This document shows, in pieces, positions 44,150 through 56,316 of a stretch of 64,000 nucleotides of DNA. The stretch is from Umbilicaria muhlenbergii. Its lineage: Eukaryota > Ascomycota > Lecanoromycetes > Umbilicariales > Umbilicariaceae. The stretch covers positions 340,364 to 404,363 of the forward strand of contig KK106984.1 of assembly GCA_000611775.1 (NCBI GenBank), written 5' to 3'. The translations under genes were made by a program, and so were the position numbers. The notes beneath the pieces were generated by a model. That model did not search any database. It saw nothing but the letters and a program-made list of their open reading frames with translations, and was not told the origin of the DNA. The number at the start of each line of letters is the position of its first letter. Position 1 is the first letter of the stretch.

Positions 44150-45605
44150 ATGTCCAAAGGCGCGAGGTATATCCTCGTGTCCCTGCCCACCTCCATATCC
44201 CCCTCAAACAACCACGACGAAGCTCTCACAGCGCTACGCTCTGCAGTCACAACCGATTACGGCACCGTCTTCCCCTTCTCAATACCCGAATTCAAGATTG
44301 GCACATTAGATGCCTTGGTGCAACAGGCAGATGAGTTGGCTAAGCTCGACACAGCGTGTGAGGGAGTGGTAGGCAAGGTGGGGGATACCCTGAAGACTAT
44401 CCTTGAGGGCGATGAGGAGAAGATAGCTCAGCAGAAAACGGTCAATGACAGTCAGTCGATTTTATGGAATCACGGAGCCGATAGTACGGCGCTGATATTC
44501 AGGATAGGACCGGCCGAGCAATACCTCAAGACCTTCAGCTGGAACAAAGTCAAGTACCGGGCAGACAGATCGCTGGCGGAGTTGATAGACATGCTGCAGA
44601 AGGTAGGCATGAGTCAAACAAAACGCCCCGGACAAAGCTTGCGCAGAAGGCTTACTGACCCCAGCGATGCTACAGGAAATCGGCAGCATCGACAACGACG
44701 TCCGCAGCAAATACAACCAATACAACCAAGTCAAAACGACCCTAACCACCCTCCAAAGAAAACAAAAGTGCCCACCCCACTCCATCCACCCCTCCGAACC
44801 AAAACCCCAGCTAACACCCCCCGCAGCGGCAACCTCTCCAACAAATCACTAACCTCAATCGTCCCCCCCAACCTCCTAATCCGCGATTCCGAATACCTCG
44901 AAACGCACCTCATCGCGATTCCCCTCCCCCTAGAAAAAGACTTCCTTAAAACCTACGAAACCCTCTCCCCCATGACCGTCCCACGCTCCGCCCAGCTCAT
45001 CACCTCCGACGACGAATTCGTCCTCTACGCCGTCACAACCTTCAAAAAGCACAGCACGGAATTCGTGCACAAGTGCCGTGAGAAGAAGTGGACGCCGCGC
45101 GACTACAAGTACAAGGAGGGCGGGCAGGAGGAGGAGCGGAAGGAGGTGGAGAAGGTGGGGAGGGACGAGGAGAAGTTGTGGAGGGAGGCGGTGAGGTTGG
45201 CGAGTACGGGGTGGGGGGATGCGGTGATGGCGTGGACGCATGTTTTGGCGCTGAGGGTGTTTGTGGAGACGGTGTTGAGGTATGGGTTACCGTTGGATTT
45301 CGTGTGTGGGCTTGTTAAGGTACGTCTATCGAATCGAATCAATCTCCATTCGACGGCCGAGCGAGAGCTTCAAGGTGGTTTGATCTGATGGTTTGGCATA
45401 GACGACGCCGAAATTGGCGAAGAAGGCGCGGTTTTCCCTCGATGCGTCGTACTCGTACCTGGGCGGTAATGCTTTCGGCCGCGATAAGAAAGGCCGGGTT
45501 ACCAAGGACGATCAGGCTATGAGTGCGGATATGCAGGCGGCGGGACATGGGGGCGAGGGGAATGATTATGCGCCGTATGTTTGTTACGAGTTTGAGATCA
45601 ATTAG
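44150..45605 (+). CDS. VMA5: V-type proton ATPase subunit C
   Basis: Five exons (44150-44450, 44508-44602, 44676-44767, 44827-45319, 45402-45605) encode 394 residues, close to the usual size. Family stretches include the start YILVSLP, SWNKVKYRADRSLAELID, YLETHLIAIP, FVLYAVTTFKKH, FRACREKKW-like FVHKCREKKWTPRDY, and LRYGLPLDF with the C-terminal YVCYEFEIN. Subunit C bridges the V1 and V0 sectors and controls reversible assembly of the vacuolar proton pump. All introns are GT/AG. The middle exon is C-rich at third positions up to about 45080, then G-rich. It converges on MAK21, 278 bp away. Confidence 0.92.
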
Positions 45606-45883
45606 ATGGCTTTTGGTAATGGAATGGATGGAGTGTTACGTGTGTTTATACAGTATCAGATTCTCTATGGACATAGAAGATACTTGTGATTACGTGGTGC
45701 ATTTGCGAGATGTGGTGCTACATCTGTCATGTGTGGTTCAATTCATCTGAAGCTATTCGTGGAGAACTCTCATCGGGCACTGGTGATCAATGCTACTGTG
45801 GCAATTGTAGCTTCGTGGCTGCGTTGATGATACCGCATCATATCAGTTCCATACAGTTCGGAATTTGTAGATCAAGCAAGCAT

Positions 45884-48800
45884 CTACATATCCTCCTCCT
45901 CGTCACCCCCAAGCATCTTGGCGTAGTCATCCGCACTGGCGAAGGTAGGCAGGTTCTTCAACCTCCTCCTCTTCGCCTTCTTTGCGCTCCTCCCCTCCTC
46001 TTCCGCGTCCGGTTTAGGATTATTGAACTGTACTTCCTTCTTGAACGCCTCGTCCAGATCGCTTGGGACTTCGCCATCGCTACCCAATAGCGCTTCGTCG
46101 TCGTCCTCGCCAAAGTCCAGCGATGCGTTATCACCGTCGTCCATACTTGTCTTCTCGTCCTCTTCATCATCACCGCCAAGCACAACGCCCTCATCGTCCG
46201 AGCCCATATCAACATCACTATCACCCCTAGCAGATTCCAAATCGTCGATACCCAACTCTTCATCCCCTTCACTTCCCTCAAGTTCCGGTCTCGAATCCAC
46301 CAACGCCTTCCAGATCTCATCCTCATCCTCCTCAGCCTCAGCCTCAGACGTATCAGCCGCACCAGCCTTCTTCTTCTTGGCTTTCTCCTTCCCTCTACCC
46401 AAGGTGCTAAAGTATTTATGAAAGAACACCTCATCCGCATCCACCTTCCCATCCTCCAATTTCCAGAACGCTTCGCTGTTGACGGGTGCTTTACCTCCGC
46501 TGGCTGCGCTGCGGGCAGAGAGGAGGAGACCACTTGCGTCACTAGAGCCCATGGGCTGCATGATTGAAGCGCCGCGTAGACCGGTGGCGCTTTTCTTTGG
46601 ATTGCGGTAGACGAAGCGGTCGAGGAAGTGGATGAGGGTGTTGGATTGCAGGTCAGGTTTAGCGGGCATGAGCGTGTGGGTGAGGAGGCGATTGGCGAAG
46701 AGGGAGACGGAGGGGTGAAAGTGCGACAGAAACGGTGTCTAGGGGATATGGTCAGTGATAGGTTTGATAGAAGAACTGAAATGCTACGTACCAGTTCCCA
46801 AAGACAGCTCCTTTCGGCGTTGCTGTATTCTGGGTCTCTTTTTCGGCCGTCGTAGACATGCTGTGTCAACCGAGATTTTGAAATAGTGCTTTGGTTCACA
46901 TGTCCTGTGGCTGGAGCTTGGCTACCTTCTTCCTCATCCTCTGGTGCGTCCTGAAAGTTCTCCTCGTCATCGCTTTCATCCGCTTCGGGCTGGTCGATGA
47001 ATGCCTGCAGACTGGCAAAGACACTCTCCAATTCCCGAAGCAGATATAGTACGCCGCAAGTAAAGGAGGCTTGATGCATAGCGACTACCTGGAGTAATCG
47101 CTTCGAAAATGCCTTTACGCGCTTGACATTAAGATCTGAGTGCAACGCCCTGAACAGTAGGTTTAGGTACATGGCCTGTTTGGAGGACGTGAGAAGTCTT
47201 GGGTCGAGGAGTGACTCGTATAGGGTCCTGTAGAATCTATCGGTAGAAGATTGGTTTGTCCCACATAGTTGCTGTATCAACAACAGAGCCTGTATACTAG
47301 TGTTGAAGTTCGAAGAGTGCGTAACTCTGAACAATGTATCGAGGTGCTTTTCGAAACTAGAGAGCTCCTATCAGCAGTACTACATGTCTACTTTCAACGA
47401 TGGAAGACCTACCTTTCATCGTCTGTCTTCGTAAATGGTATAGCCCGGTTGACCCCAGTCAGGACTGCGGATAGCATCTTCTCACGCAGCTCCTCGTCGA
47501 CAATAGTGCCCTTCTCCTTCTCCGCAAGTTTCTTCTGCGCTTTCTTGCCAGCAGGGCCCCCGCCACCTTGTACCTCGCCCTTTCGGTTCACGGTTATGGC
47601 GTTGGCTGCAGATATTGGTGGCTTTGCAGGATCAGAGCGGGCGAGAAGATTGAGGAACAGGCTGAAATAGATGTCTAACAACTTCTTCGCTACAGCCTCT
47701 TCCTTACCACTAAGCACAGTTTGATTAAGAGTGATGATGGCATAGTATTTTGCATGTAGGCTCTGGCCCGGTATGAAAAGCAGTTCGGATTCGATAAACG
47801 CAATGATCATTGGCTTCATCATAGGATGTGTATTTTGGAGCTGTAAGATATTGTAGGACGTTTTCGAAGCAATTTTCTTGTCCGGATCTCCGAGCTTATT
47901 GATTAAGAGACGTAACAAGTTTGCCTCCTGCTCTGGTTTGTCTTTAAGTAGCTCACAGACGTAGTCGACAGCTTTTCCCCTCGCAAAGACGACCTCATCG
48001 TTGCACCATGTCTCGATAATCTTCAGCACCTCGAAATATGTTTTCTTTAGCCAGTCCTCGTACGCCCAAGAGATCAGATGGATGTCTTGAAGTGGCTGAG
48101 GCAGGGGATCGTCTGATGTCCAATTCGAATTTGACCGACCAAACATGGCAGAGAGCCCCGGCTGCGCTGCGAACATTTTGAGCTTTCGATCTGACGGTAG
48201 CAGTGCTCCTGGCCCGAAAAGATCCTTCAGGGCTCCAAGTACATCAACTGCTTGTCCGCGGCTACGTTTCCGTGCGAGCCCAACAAGGTTCTCTAACGCT
48301 TTCATATTGTGAACTGGGGACTCCTGTACAGACAACGTCAATGCTGAGATCTTATCTGAAAGCGTTCCCGATGACATGATTGTCGAGTAAAATTGCTGAG
48401 CGGATGATGAGCCGTTTCGGGAGATATATCGCTTGTTCTCCTGATCAAGGAGCTCTTTCGCATACTGGTGAATGCGTTCGACCGTATCGTGCGGCAATGA
48501 AGCCGGATTCGAAGGAGCAGGAAGGCGAGGTAGTGAAGCAGCATGCCATTCAGACTGTGGTTCAAAAACCTGTGTATTTTAGTCAGCTTCTGCATGGTGT
48601 GTCAAGGCAACAGAATAACGTACTAGACCAGAAAGGCCTCTTGCTGAAGCCTTCGACGGTACAGAGGCGCTCTTCTCCGCACCAACAGGAGTGATTGCTG
48701 TTGAATTACTTGTGCCAGCTACCGCTATTGCATCCCCAGCCTCTTCCCCATCTTCTGACTCTGATGTCTCGTAGTTGACAGTCTGTATTCCAATGTCCTG

Positions 48801-49301
48801 GACAAACTTCATCAACTCCTTCCTAAGATCGTTGCGGGGCCCCTTCGACGGTTTATCCCCTTCCAGCTCTGATTCCGAAGCAATGTCCGCAACCAAATCC
48901 AGGTCCTCTTTACTCCCTCCAAGCGCAAGAATCTCCTCCTCTATCTGTGCTCGACTCGGTGCCCCATTTCTATCCTCCTTGGAATTGGCCTTGCTACCAT
49001 TGCCTTTAGTCTCAGCGCTGCCAGACTCCTTGACTTGTCCGTCCCGAAGTCTTTTCTTCCCATGTGGCTCCTTCACAGCGGGCACAGACGTTTGTTTCGG
49101 CGGGGCTTGTTTGCGTTCGGCCTTTTCTGGACGTGCCTTCGCCGATTTGTTGTTCGACTTGGCTCCAACAGCAGGCTTCTTGAGCTTATCCGCGATTCTC
49201 GCAGTCAGGTTGGACAGGGCATCTGCCTTCAACTCTGGAAAGTCGGTATCTTGAGACACACGAGACACAGCATTAGACTGCGCCTTTACTCTTGCCGGCA
49301 T
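45884..49301 (-). CDS. MAK21: Ribosome biogenesis protein Mak21/Noc1 (CBF family)
   Basis: Exons 49301-48624, 48569-47413, 47356-46792 and 46738-45884 give an in-frame 1084-residue protein. A Lys/Ser-rich, charged N-terminal third is followed by the Noc/CBF helical-repeat region with GLARKRSRGQAVDVLGALKD, YEDWLKKTYFEVLKIIE, SLHAKYYAIITLNQ and KQAMYLNLLFRAL. The C-terminal part carries FLDRFVYRNPKK, FFHKYFSTL and a very acidic tail (about 180 residues of Asp/Glu/Ser) ending with a basic KKAKRRR patch. Noc1/Mak21 acts in the nucleolus with Noc2 in early 60S pre-ribosome assembly. The introns are 54, 56 and 63 nt. The third intron could be missed because the unspliced frame stays open in a different register. 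Confidence 0.92.
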
Positions 49302-50076
49302 TGCTCCAATCGATCTGGGCGGTCCTTGATATGTATGGGCACCTTCATAGGGTTTCCGTTACTCTGATACTCCCTACCTTCTCTGCCCTCGGCCTTACTC
49401 GCAAATATTCCACGCCAAGATTTCACTCGCTTGAGTTTGCACGTTTGCACCACACAGTTACCCGGCCGCATGCCCCCATTACTTACAAGGCCATGCCCCC
49501 GTCCTGCAAAGTCTTCTTTTCTCTTTAGCTCTCTTTGCCTTTTGGCTTAGATCAAGTGTAGTATCTGTTCTTTTCAGTTTAATCTCTGAAATTCTTCTAC
49601 GGAAGAAATTATTGATTAAATTTATTTTTGTACCTCGCGAGCAGTCCTCTTTGCTTGCAAATGACTGCTTGCACTGTGTCACCGGCCTTACACTGCCGCC
49701 GGTTGACGCGAACCCACTTTTTCATCAGACTCTTCAGCATGCTGAGGGCTTGGAGAAGAAGTTCCTTTACTACGTAGTGCAATACTACATGTGAGTAACT
49801 ATTACAACCTACGAGTATTTCAAGTAGACGCAGCGGCCACATCGTAAGGAAAATGAGTATACAATGTGATGACCGCGCTGTTATATGCAACACTTCTGCC
49901 CTCGACTATGGCCGTTGAGTATGAAGAGACTGTTCGGTCAAGTTTAGATCGCAGCTCGCTATGATACGAGAAGGCTTGCTAAAGTCTACGCTGCACGGGT
50001 AAGGCTTGATGTACCATACTCTTAGGTATCTGCCAAACTATTCTATGCATGATCTAATATTGCTAAAGAACTAATC
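49302..50076. other. Intergenic; no gene seen
   Basis: This is the upstream region of MAK21 and the 3' flank of the APS kinase gene. No RNA gene or repeat was recognised. Confidence 0.4.
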
Positions 50077-50869
50077 CTAGGAGATGGTCGTTTGAGCTAC
50101 CACCTCAGCACGCAGCAAGCCCTTTTCAGCCAGATACCTCACGATTGTCATTACGGACTCCTCCACACTCATCTTGTCGCTTCGGATATGGATCTCTGGT
50201 GCCTCCGGTGCCTCGTAAGGCGCCGAGATGCCGGTAAAATCTTTGATCTCGCCTGCGCGAGCTTTCTTGTAGAGGCCCTTGGGGTCACGCTTCTCGGCCT
50301 CTTCGACCGGAATGTCAACGAAGACTTCGACGAAGGGGAGGGTTGGGTCGTTGGCGTCTGCGGGTGGGGTGGAGTGTAAGGTGCGCGCAGTGGCACGATC
50401 AGCTCGGTAGGGCGAGATGAACGATGTTAGGGCAATAGTGGAGGAGTCGGCGAAGAGTTTGGCAACCTTGAATGGAAATAATTTTAGAGCAAAATCGCTT
50501 CCATCTATGATGGCGTTGAGGTCAAGCATAGCTTACCTCAGCAATTCGCCGGATGTTCTCATTTCGATCTCTCTCCGAAAAGCCCAAGTCCTTATTCAAG
50601 CCAAATCGAACATTGTCCCCATCGAGACGGTAAGCTGCCACTCCCAGGTGCAGCAGATGCTGCTCGAGGGCTGTTGCGATCGTGGATTTCCCAGAGGCCG
50701 ATAGCCCTGTGAACCAGATGGTGAAACCGCGCTGCTTACGGAGGGTGGAGCGCTCTGTGCGTGAGAGCGAGGGGTGCCATGTTATGTTACTCGATGTTGT
50801 TAGTGGTAGTATGGAATGAAGCCGCGGAGGCGATATCAAACAGGGAAAGGAGCGTACCTACGTCGCCAT
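50077..50869 (-). CDS. MET14: Adenylylsulfate (APS) kinase
   Basis: Exons 50869-50862 (only 8 nt), 50789-50537 and 50466-50077 encode 216 residues. The start is MATNITWHPS, the family N-terminus, made only when the 8-nt first exon is used. The P-loop GLSASGKST lies at about 31-39. [20 protein letters not shown] and NIRRIAEV follow, then FISPYRADR and [27 protein letters not shown]. It phosphorylates APS to PAPS in sulfate assimilation in the cytosol. The introns are 72 and 70 nt with GT/AG ends. The tiny first exon is easily lost in automatic annotation. Confidence 0.93.
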
Positions 50870-52422
50870 TTTTGGAAGTGACACCTTTGGCTTTACTAAG
50901 GACGAGGCTCGAAAACTCGCGATCTTGGGCTTATAGGGCGAGCACTAGCATCGCATTGACCAATGGCGGGAGAACAGTCCCAGATTGGCAGGAAAATTCA
51001 GGGCTTCTCTTAAACGTCACCTGCGGACTTCTTTTTCGGCGTCGAAACTGCATCAAAATCGTCAATGTCTCAATCGGTATGTTAATGACTTTGGTTTGTT
51101 CATCTCTAGGGTAATCACAACTGTTCTGTTCTCAAGCTACCTTACAGAGGGAGCTCGTGCTGTTGCATGTGCAGCTGCACCTGCCGCGTGTTCGTAGCCC
51201 TAAGGTACAATCGCATGGCAGCTGTCAGCCAAGACCCCTACCGTGTCTTACCTACCTTACCTTACTTTATTGTAACCATATCTCCGGGCCCATGTCCGGG
51301 GGCTGCCTTTTTGCTCTCAGTGTTTCAATTTCCGGGGAACTTTGTCCAGGTCGAGCCATGTCACGTCAGAAGGAACGGCTTTTCTTTCCATCAAAGCTGA
51401 CAGTCACGCTCATCGCCGCTTGCCATGCAGGGTCGCATAGCTGGAGGCTCTTTCTACGGTGAACAGCTGTCGACTCCTGTGCTACCTCCAAAGGTCCTTC
51501 GCGGGTTGAGGGTATCAGTGGTAGGTATATAGGAGCGTTCTGAGATCATCCGTCCCATGTACCTCGCCTTTTGCCCCGAATGGCTACAACAGTTGCTCAC
51601 CTTTATTCTGTTGGAAGTTGACGGTGCTGACTTACGCACAATGAAACGCCATACTGAAAGCCTATATCGCTGTGCAAGTAATCCGACCAACGCACAGGCA
51701 TCAGTCGAGACACGGCGATGACATGCCTACGTATGTTCCCTCAACGCCGTTCTTTACAATCAAGGATGAGTGTTCCGGTCCGGACATGTTCGTTCTCATC
51801 CCTAGTGTCCGCCGGCCGCGCCTGCTGTGTCTTAAGTATCGATGAATGTGCGCGACATGACCAATCCCCCATTGTTGACAAGGATCCTCATCTGTGGCAA
51901 TTAAGTAGGCATGGCTTCCGCCTGGTAAGTTTGGAGGAGGCGCTGTGAAGACACAGAGCGCAGAGCGTCGGTGAGGTAAGGCATCGCGGAACTTAGTTCC
52001 ATTACTCTCCGTAAGATAATACCGTTTTGTTCCTGTCAATCGTCCGAATTGCGCCGGTGCAGGCTTTATACATCTGCTATGGTATAGTCTAAGAGACTTA
52101 AACCCTTTCTGTCTATTATCATCTGCTTGGCACCGCGGAGCAGAGCAACCCTAATGACAAGGATCCTGCCAAAATATGTAGAATCACCAGCCACGCTCGA
52201 ATGTTGAACGGTTATCGCACTTTCTCGGTGGCTCCCATTCACTCTCCAGTCCAGTTACGAGAAAACCGGCCACTTCACCTTCACATCTGCCTAGACATCC
52301 CATCCACATCCACGACTTCCAACCCACCGATAACACAAGCACGACCGAGTGGGCGCCAACATCGGTATTGATCTGTTGAACGACATACTCTCTATCTCAA
52401 CCGCGTAGGAGAAACCATCAAG
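50870..52422. other. Long divergent intergenic region; no gene seen
   Basis: About 1.55 kb lies between the APS kinase and the unknown gene at 52423. Short open frames have no family features. It probably holds both promoters, but no site can be named. Confidence 0.45.
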
Positions 52423-54379
52423 ATGTCTAACGGTGTTGATATCCTGCTAGAGTGGCTTGTGGGCAAAGGTGAGATGGAATACAGACCACTATATTCTCGC
52501 GATATGCTCAAATGAAATAGATCTCTCAGACAAGCATCGACAGCGTGTCATCGACAAACAGTTCCAGAGGTACATTGCGCGAAAAAAGTTATCGAACTTA
52601 CCTGAAGATATCGCGATTGCGCTGCAAGGCGAAGCTCTCCTCAGGTCATACTCACTCTCCTCTGCAAGTCGCCCAGTAACACCTTTCTCGAGCCCCAACC
52701 TCACCAGAGTCAACACCCTCGAAACCTCACCGAGTTCACCGCCTTCCACACCTCAGCATGTTGCGCCAAAGCCATCAGTACCTCTCAAGAAGTCGCAAAT
52801 CCCTGAGGTTGCGCATCCTGTCAAGCAACATCAGGGCGTAAACTCCACTTTCTTCGATACGAGACTTTGCGATACTAAAACTGCCTCCAATTCGGAACAT
52901 GACAGAAACACATTCAGGAACACCATCTGGGAGTCTTTTCAAGCGGACAAAGAAGAACGTAAGACCCCGAGCACGCCTAACACTCCTCACAGCGGCAAGA
53001 CGGTTGAAGAAGCCAATCCGAAGTACCCTTGGCCTCCAAAAATGGCTGGCGGTTTCGGGCGCTATCGTCATGCGGCAGATGCGAGTGCGTCTTGGATCCA
53101 AGAAAACACCATATCACAAATGGAGAACACCGGTATCGCTGAGGCGCTTTGGCATCTTGGGACGAGACTGAACCTATCATTCCCTGACGGTAGCAGTATT
53201 GCATCGGTTGCGGAACTGAGGCTGCATCAAGCTTATCACAGTCCTCCGAAGGAGGTGTCGCACGAGATTGACGAAGATGGTGTACATATCTTCAAAGGAT
53301 TCAACAGCTCCGGGACTGCTCTGAAACCCATGTTTCGTACCAAGAGCGAGGTCTCAGCCAAGGTCAACGAATCGGTTCACGACTCTCCTATTATCACGAA
53401 CACAGGTTGCTTCAGCAATAGTGGCAAGCTCGTGGATCCGTTCGGTGGTCCTTCTCAGGCTTCGTACAAGGCCCCAAGTTTGTCCGACCAAGCTCATCCG
53501 CTTTCGCAGTCGATTCGCGCAGCGACCAAAACGCAGAAAATCCTAGCACTTCGTCAACAGATGCCGATCACATATTCGAGCGATGAGAACGCTATGGAGA
53601 GCTGCAGCGAAGATGAGTGGCTAGGAGGAATGGAAGAAAGCGGCACTCACATATCCCCGATGTTTACGGCTGCCAAACAGCTCGTATCCAAACCAAATGT
53701 AGTCCGCACGGTGTCTGTGATCCATGAGCAGCTGCAGATGAGATGTTCGAATGACAACACAGCTATCGAGAGTCACAACAACAATGAGTCGTTCGAGAAA
53801 GCATCCAAGGCTGCAATGAAGACTGTCAAAGTTCCAGCATGCACGCACAAGGAGAGCGGCAAGACCTCAGTGTGCGCGAGGGTCGCAGTCAAAACTCAGG
53901 CGAAAACAGCAACCGGTAGCAAGGTAGCTCCCAAGGTGAAGGCTACGCGCAAAGGTCCGATCAAGAAAGCTGTCCGATTCTCGAAACAGTTGGTAACCAA
54001 GATTGACAACGAAGTCAATGTTGTTGCCGATAAAGACCCGGATGATCACACTAGTAGTGTCAACACTACAGCTTCTAGCAACTGCAGTGACTCCAGTATG
54101 GAGATGCAATCGCAGGCACAACAGCTCAAGGCTGGGAAACAACAGCGCAATGACAGCACCGATCCCAGTAGCGTCAGCAGTGGTGAACATCTACCTCAGC
54201 AGAAGAAGCTGTCAAGCAAAGGGAAGGGGAAACAGCGTGCCGTCGAGAGTGACGGGAATAACTCAGACTCCAGTGCTGTGACGGTTGTCCCCAGATCGAC
54301 AAAGGTTGGCAGGAAACGTGCCGTCACCGCGATCAGGATTTCTGAGCCTGTGGTAGCTGTCGAGAACATAAAGGTTTAG
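52423..54379 (+). CDS. Unknown Ser-rich, basic protein (two exons)
   Basis: Exon 1 (52423-52468) and exon 2 (52530-54379), with a 61-nt GT/AG intron, encode 631 residues beginning MSNGVDILLEWLVGK. The N-terminal 60 residues look helical (KHRQRVIDKQFQRYIARKKL). A proline/serine-rich region is followed by a middle segment with WPPKMAGGFGRYR and WHLGTRLNLSFPDG. The C-terminal third is Lys/Ser-rich with several KVA/KAT-type basic stretches, GPIKKAVRFSKQL and KGKGKQR, as in nuclear proteins. The short N-terminal segment could be a small conserved domain of filamentous fungi, but I do not recognise it. Function is not assigned. Much of the protein is probably disordered. Confidence 0.7.
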
Positions 54380-54813
54380 CGTGCTTGAAGCCTCGAAAAG
54401 AAAGCGAGCATCAAACGGCGGCGCTTGGATATGAAAGCTGTTTCATTATCATGTCTTCGAGCTATCTAAAAGAAGCCATTGGCGTTGATTAAGGAACGCT
54501 AGTCCTTTGGAGTTGGGATCTCTGTGTGATCTACGGGATAATCCTGAAGCTGAAAGGACAGCGATGATTAGATACCCATGCATCTGATGATGTAGTTGCG
54601 AGAGCTGTGAGCTCTTGCCTCGTTTCTGCTTGGTCTTTTGGATAGTCTGCGAATAGATCGCTTTCCATCCCAACTGTCGTCGTCATCGCCGTGATTGTGC
54701 ACCCTAAACTTGCTCGAACGTTGAGCAGTTGCTAATTCGGATGACTGCACCACCCTCGCTAGTAGCTCTCGGGCGCCGCGTCAAACTCCACCCCACTCCA
54801 CCCCACACTGAAG
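54380..54813. other. Intergenic; no gene seen
   Basis: This short stretch lies between two plus-strand genes, with the promoter of the T-protein gene near its right end. The word CACTCCACCCCA is tandemly echoed at 54787-54806. Confidence 0.4.
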
Positions 54814-56316
54814 ATGAGGCCGACACAAGCAGTCATTTCAGCGGCTGACGCCTGCACTGCTCGGTTATCTAGGCAATGGACCAGGAAGCTTTCAATTGCC
54901 CACTGTCGACAAACTCTGGGCGCTGCAAAGCCCGTAAACCCCCAAGCTCGAACTCGCTGTCCTCCCCTCATACGACCCCCGCAACGTCTACGCGAACAGG
55001 GACGATACCCCTTCTCTCGTAGCTATGCCGATTCTACAGCTTCCTCCTCACTCAAAAGAACCCCTCTGTATGATCTACACATCGCTCATGGCGCAAAGAT
55101 GGTCCCCTTCGCTGGGTACTCGATGCCTGTCTCCTACTCTGACCTAGGGGTGGGGGGAAGCCACAAGTGGACGAGGGAAAAAGCTAGTCTCTTTGACGTG
55201 AGCCACATGTAAGATAACCCATCTAGGATCATATTCTTCCGTTTACTTAGTTGAAACAGGGTACAGCATCGCCTCTCTGGTCCACTTGCTCAATCGCTTC
55301 TAGAACGCATCACGCCCAGCGATATCACCTCCCTCCAGACCAACCATTCCACACTCTCCTGTCTCCTCCACCCCGTCACCGGTGGCATCGTCGACGACAC
55401 TGTCATCGCCCGTCTTGGGCCCGAGGCGTTCTACATTGTCACAAACGCCGCAAACCGCGACAAGGATCTCCAATACCTTACTGAGCAGATCGAAGAGCAC
55501 AAAGCTGCGCACAGTGGCCTGACGGCTGGCATCAACTGGGAGGTCCTAGACGACTGGTCCCTGGTTGCCCTACAAGGTCCTCGAAGTGCAGACGTCCTGA
55601 GCTCTATCGTCGACAAACCTGAAGACTTCGATCTCAAAAGTCTCTACTTCGGCCAATGCGCATACGTACCCGTCCGATTTCCTTCTCCCTCGAAAACCGC
55701 AGAGGTCCTTGTATCGCGAGGTGGCTACACAGGAGAAGACGGCTTCGAGATCTCCATACCGCCATCGCTGCCCACAATCGATCTTATCGAATCCATGCTC
55801 AACTCAGATCAAGGGAAAGAAAACTTGCGGCTAGCCGGGCTGGGGGCGAGAGATAGTTTACGTCTTGAAGCAGGGATGTGTCTGTACGGTCATGACCTAG
55901 ACGACACCACCACACCTGTGGAAGCAGGCTTGTCTTGGGTCATTGGGAAAAGCCGACGCATGGGAGGTGGCTTCCATGGCGATGCAACAATCCTGAGTCA
56001 GTTAAAACCTAAGAAGGACGGTGGAAGCGGCGTTGAGCGCCGACGAGTAGGGTTCATTGTTGATGGTGCGCCTGCACGAGAGGGTGCGGAAATCGTGGAT
56101 GCGGAGGGGCAGGTGGTAGGAAAGATCACGTCCGGGTGCCCTAGCCCGACGCTGGGGAAGAACTTTGCGATGGGGTATGTGAAGGATGGCTCGCACAAGA
56201 GGGGGACGGAGTTGGGGGTGATGGTCCGAGGGAAGAAGAGGAGAGCGGTGGTGACGAAGATGCCGTTTGTGGAGAGTCGGTATTGGAAACAGGCGGCAGG
56301 GACGGCGCCTGCGTGA
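54814..56316 (+). CDS. GCV1: Glycine cleavage system T protein (aminomethyltransferase)
   Basis: Exons 54814-55208 and 55260-56316 (51-nt intron) encode 483 residues. A long Arg/Ser-rich presequence (about 1-75) fits import into mitochondria. The catalytic part starts [25 protein letters not shown] and continues with SLFDVSHM, the spliced HRLSGP-like [19 protein letters not shown] and [46 protein letters not shown] and [18 protein letters not shown] complete the family set. It transfers the methylene group to tetrahydrofolate during glycine breakdown together with P, H and L proteins. All diagnostic motifs are intact. Confidence 0.93.

Noticed and set aside
45958-47334. Alternative 458-codon unspliced frame in MAK21
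   Set aside because: The C-terminal half is a read-through into the wrong register; splicing 46791-46739 restores the Mak21 C-terminus.
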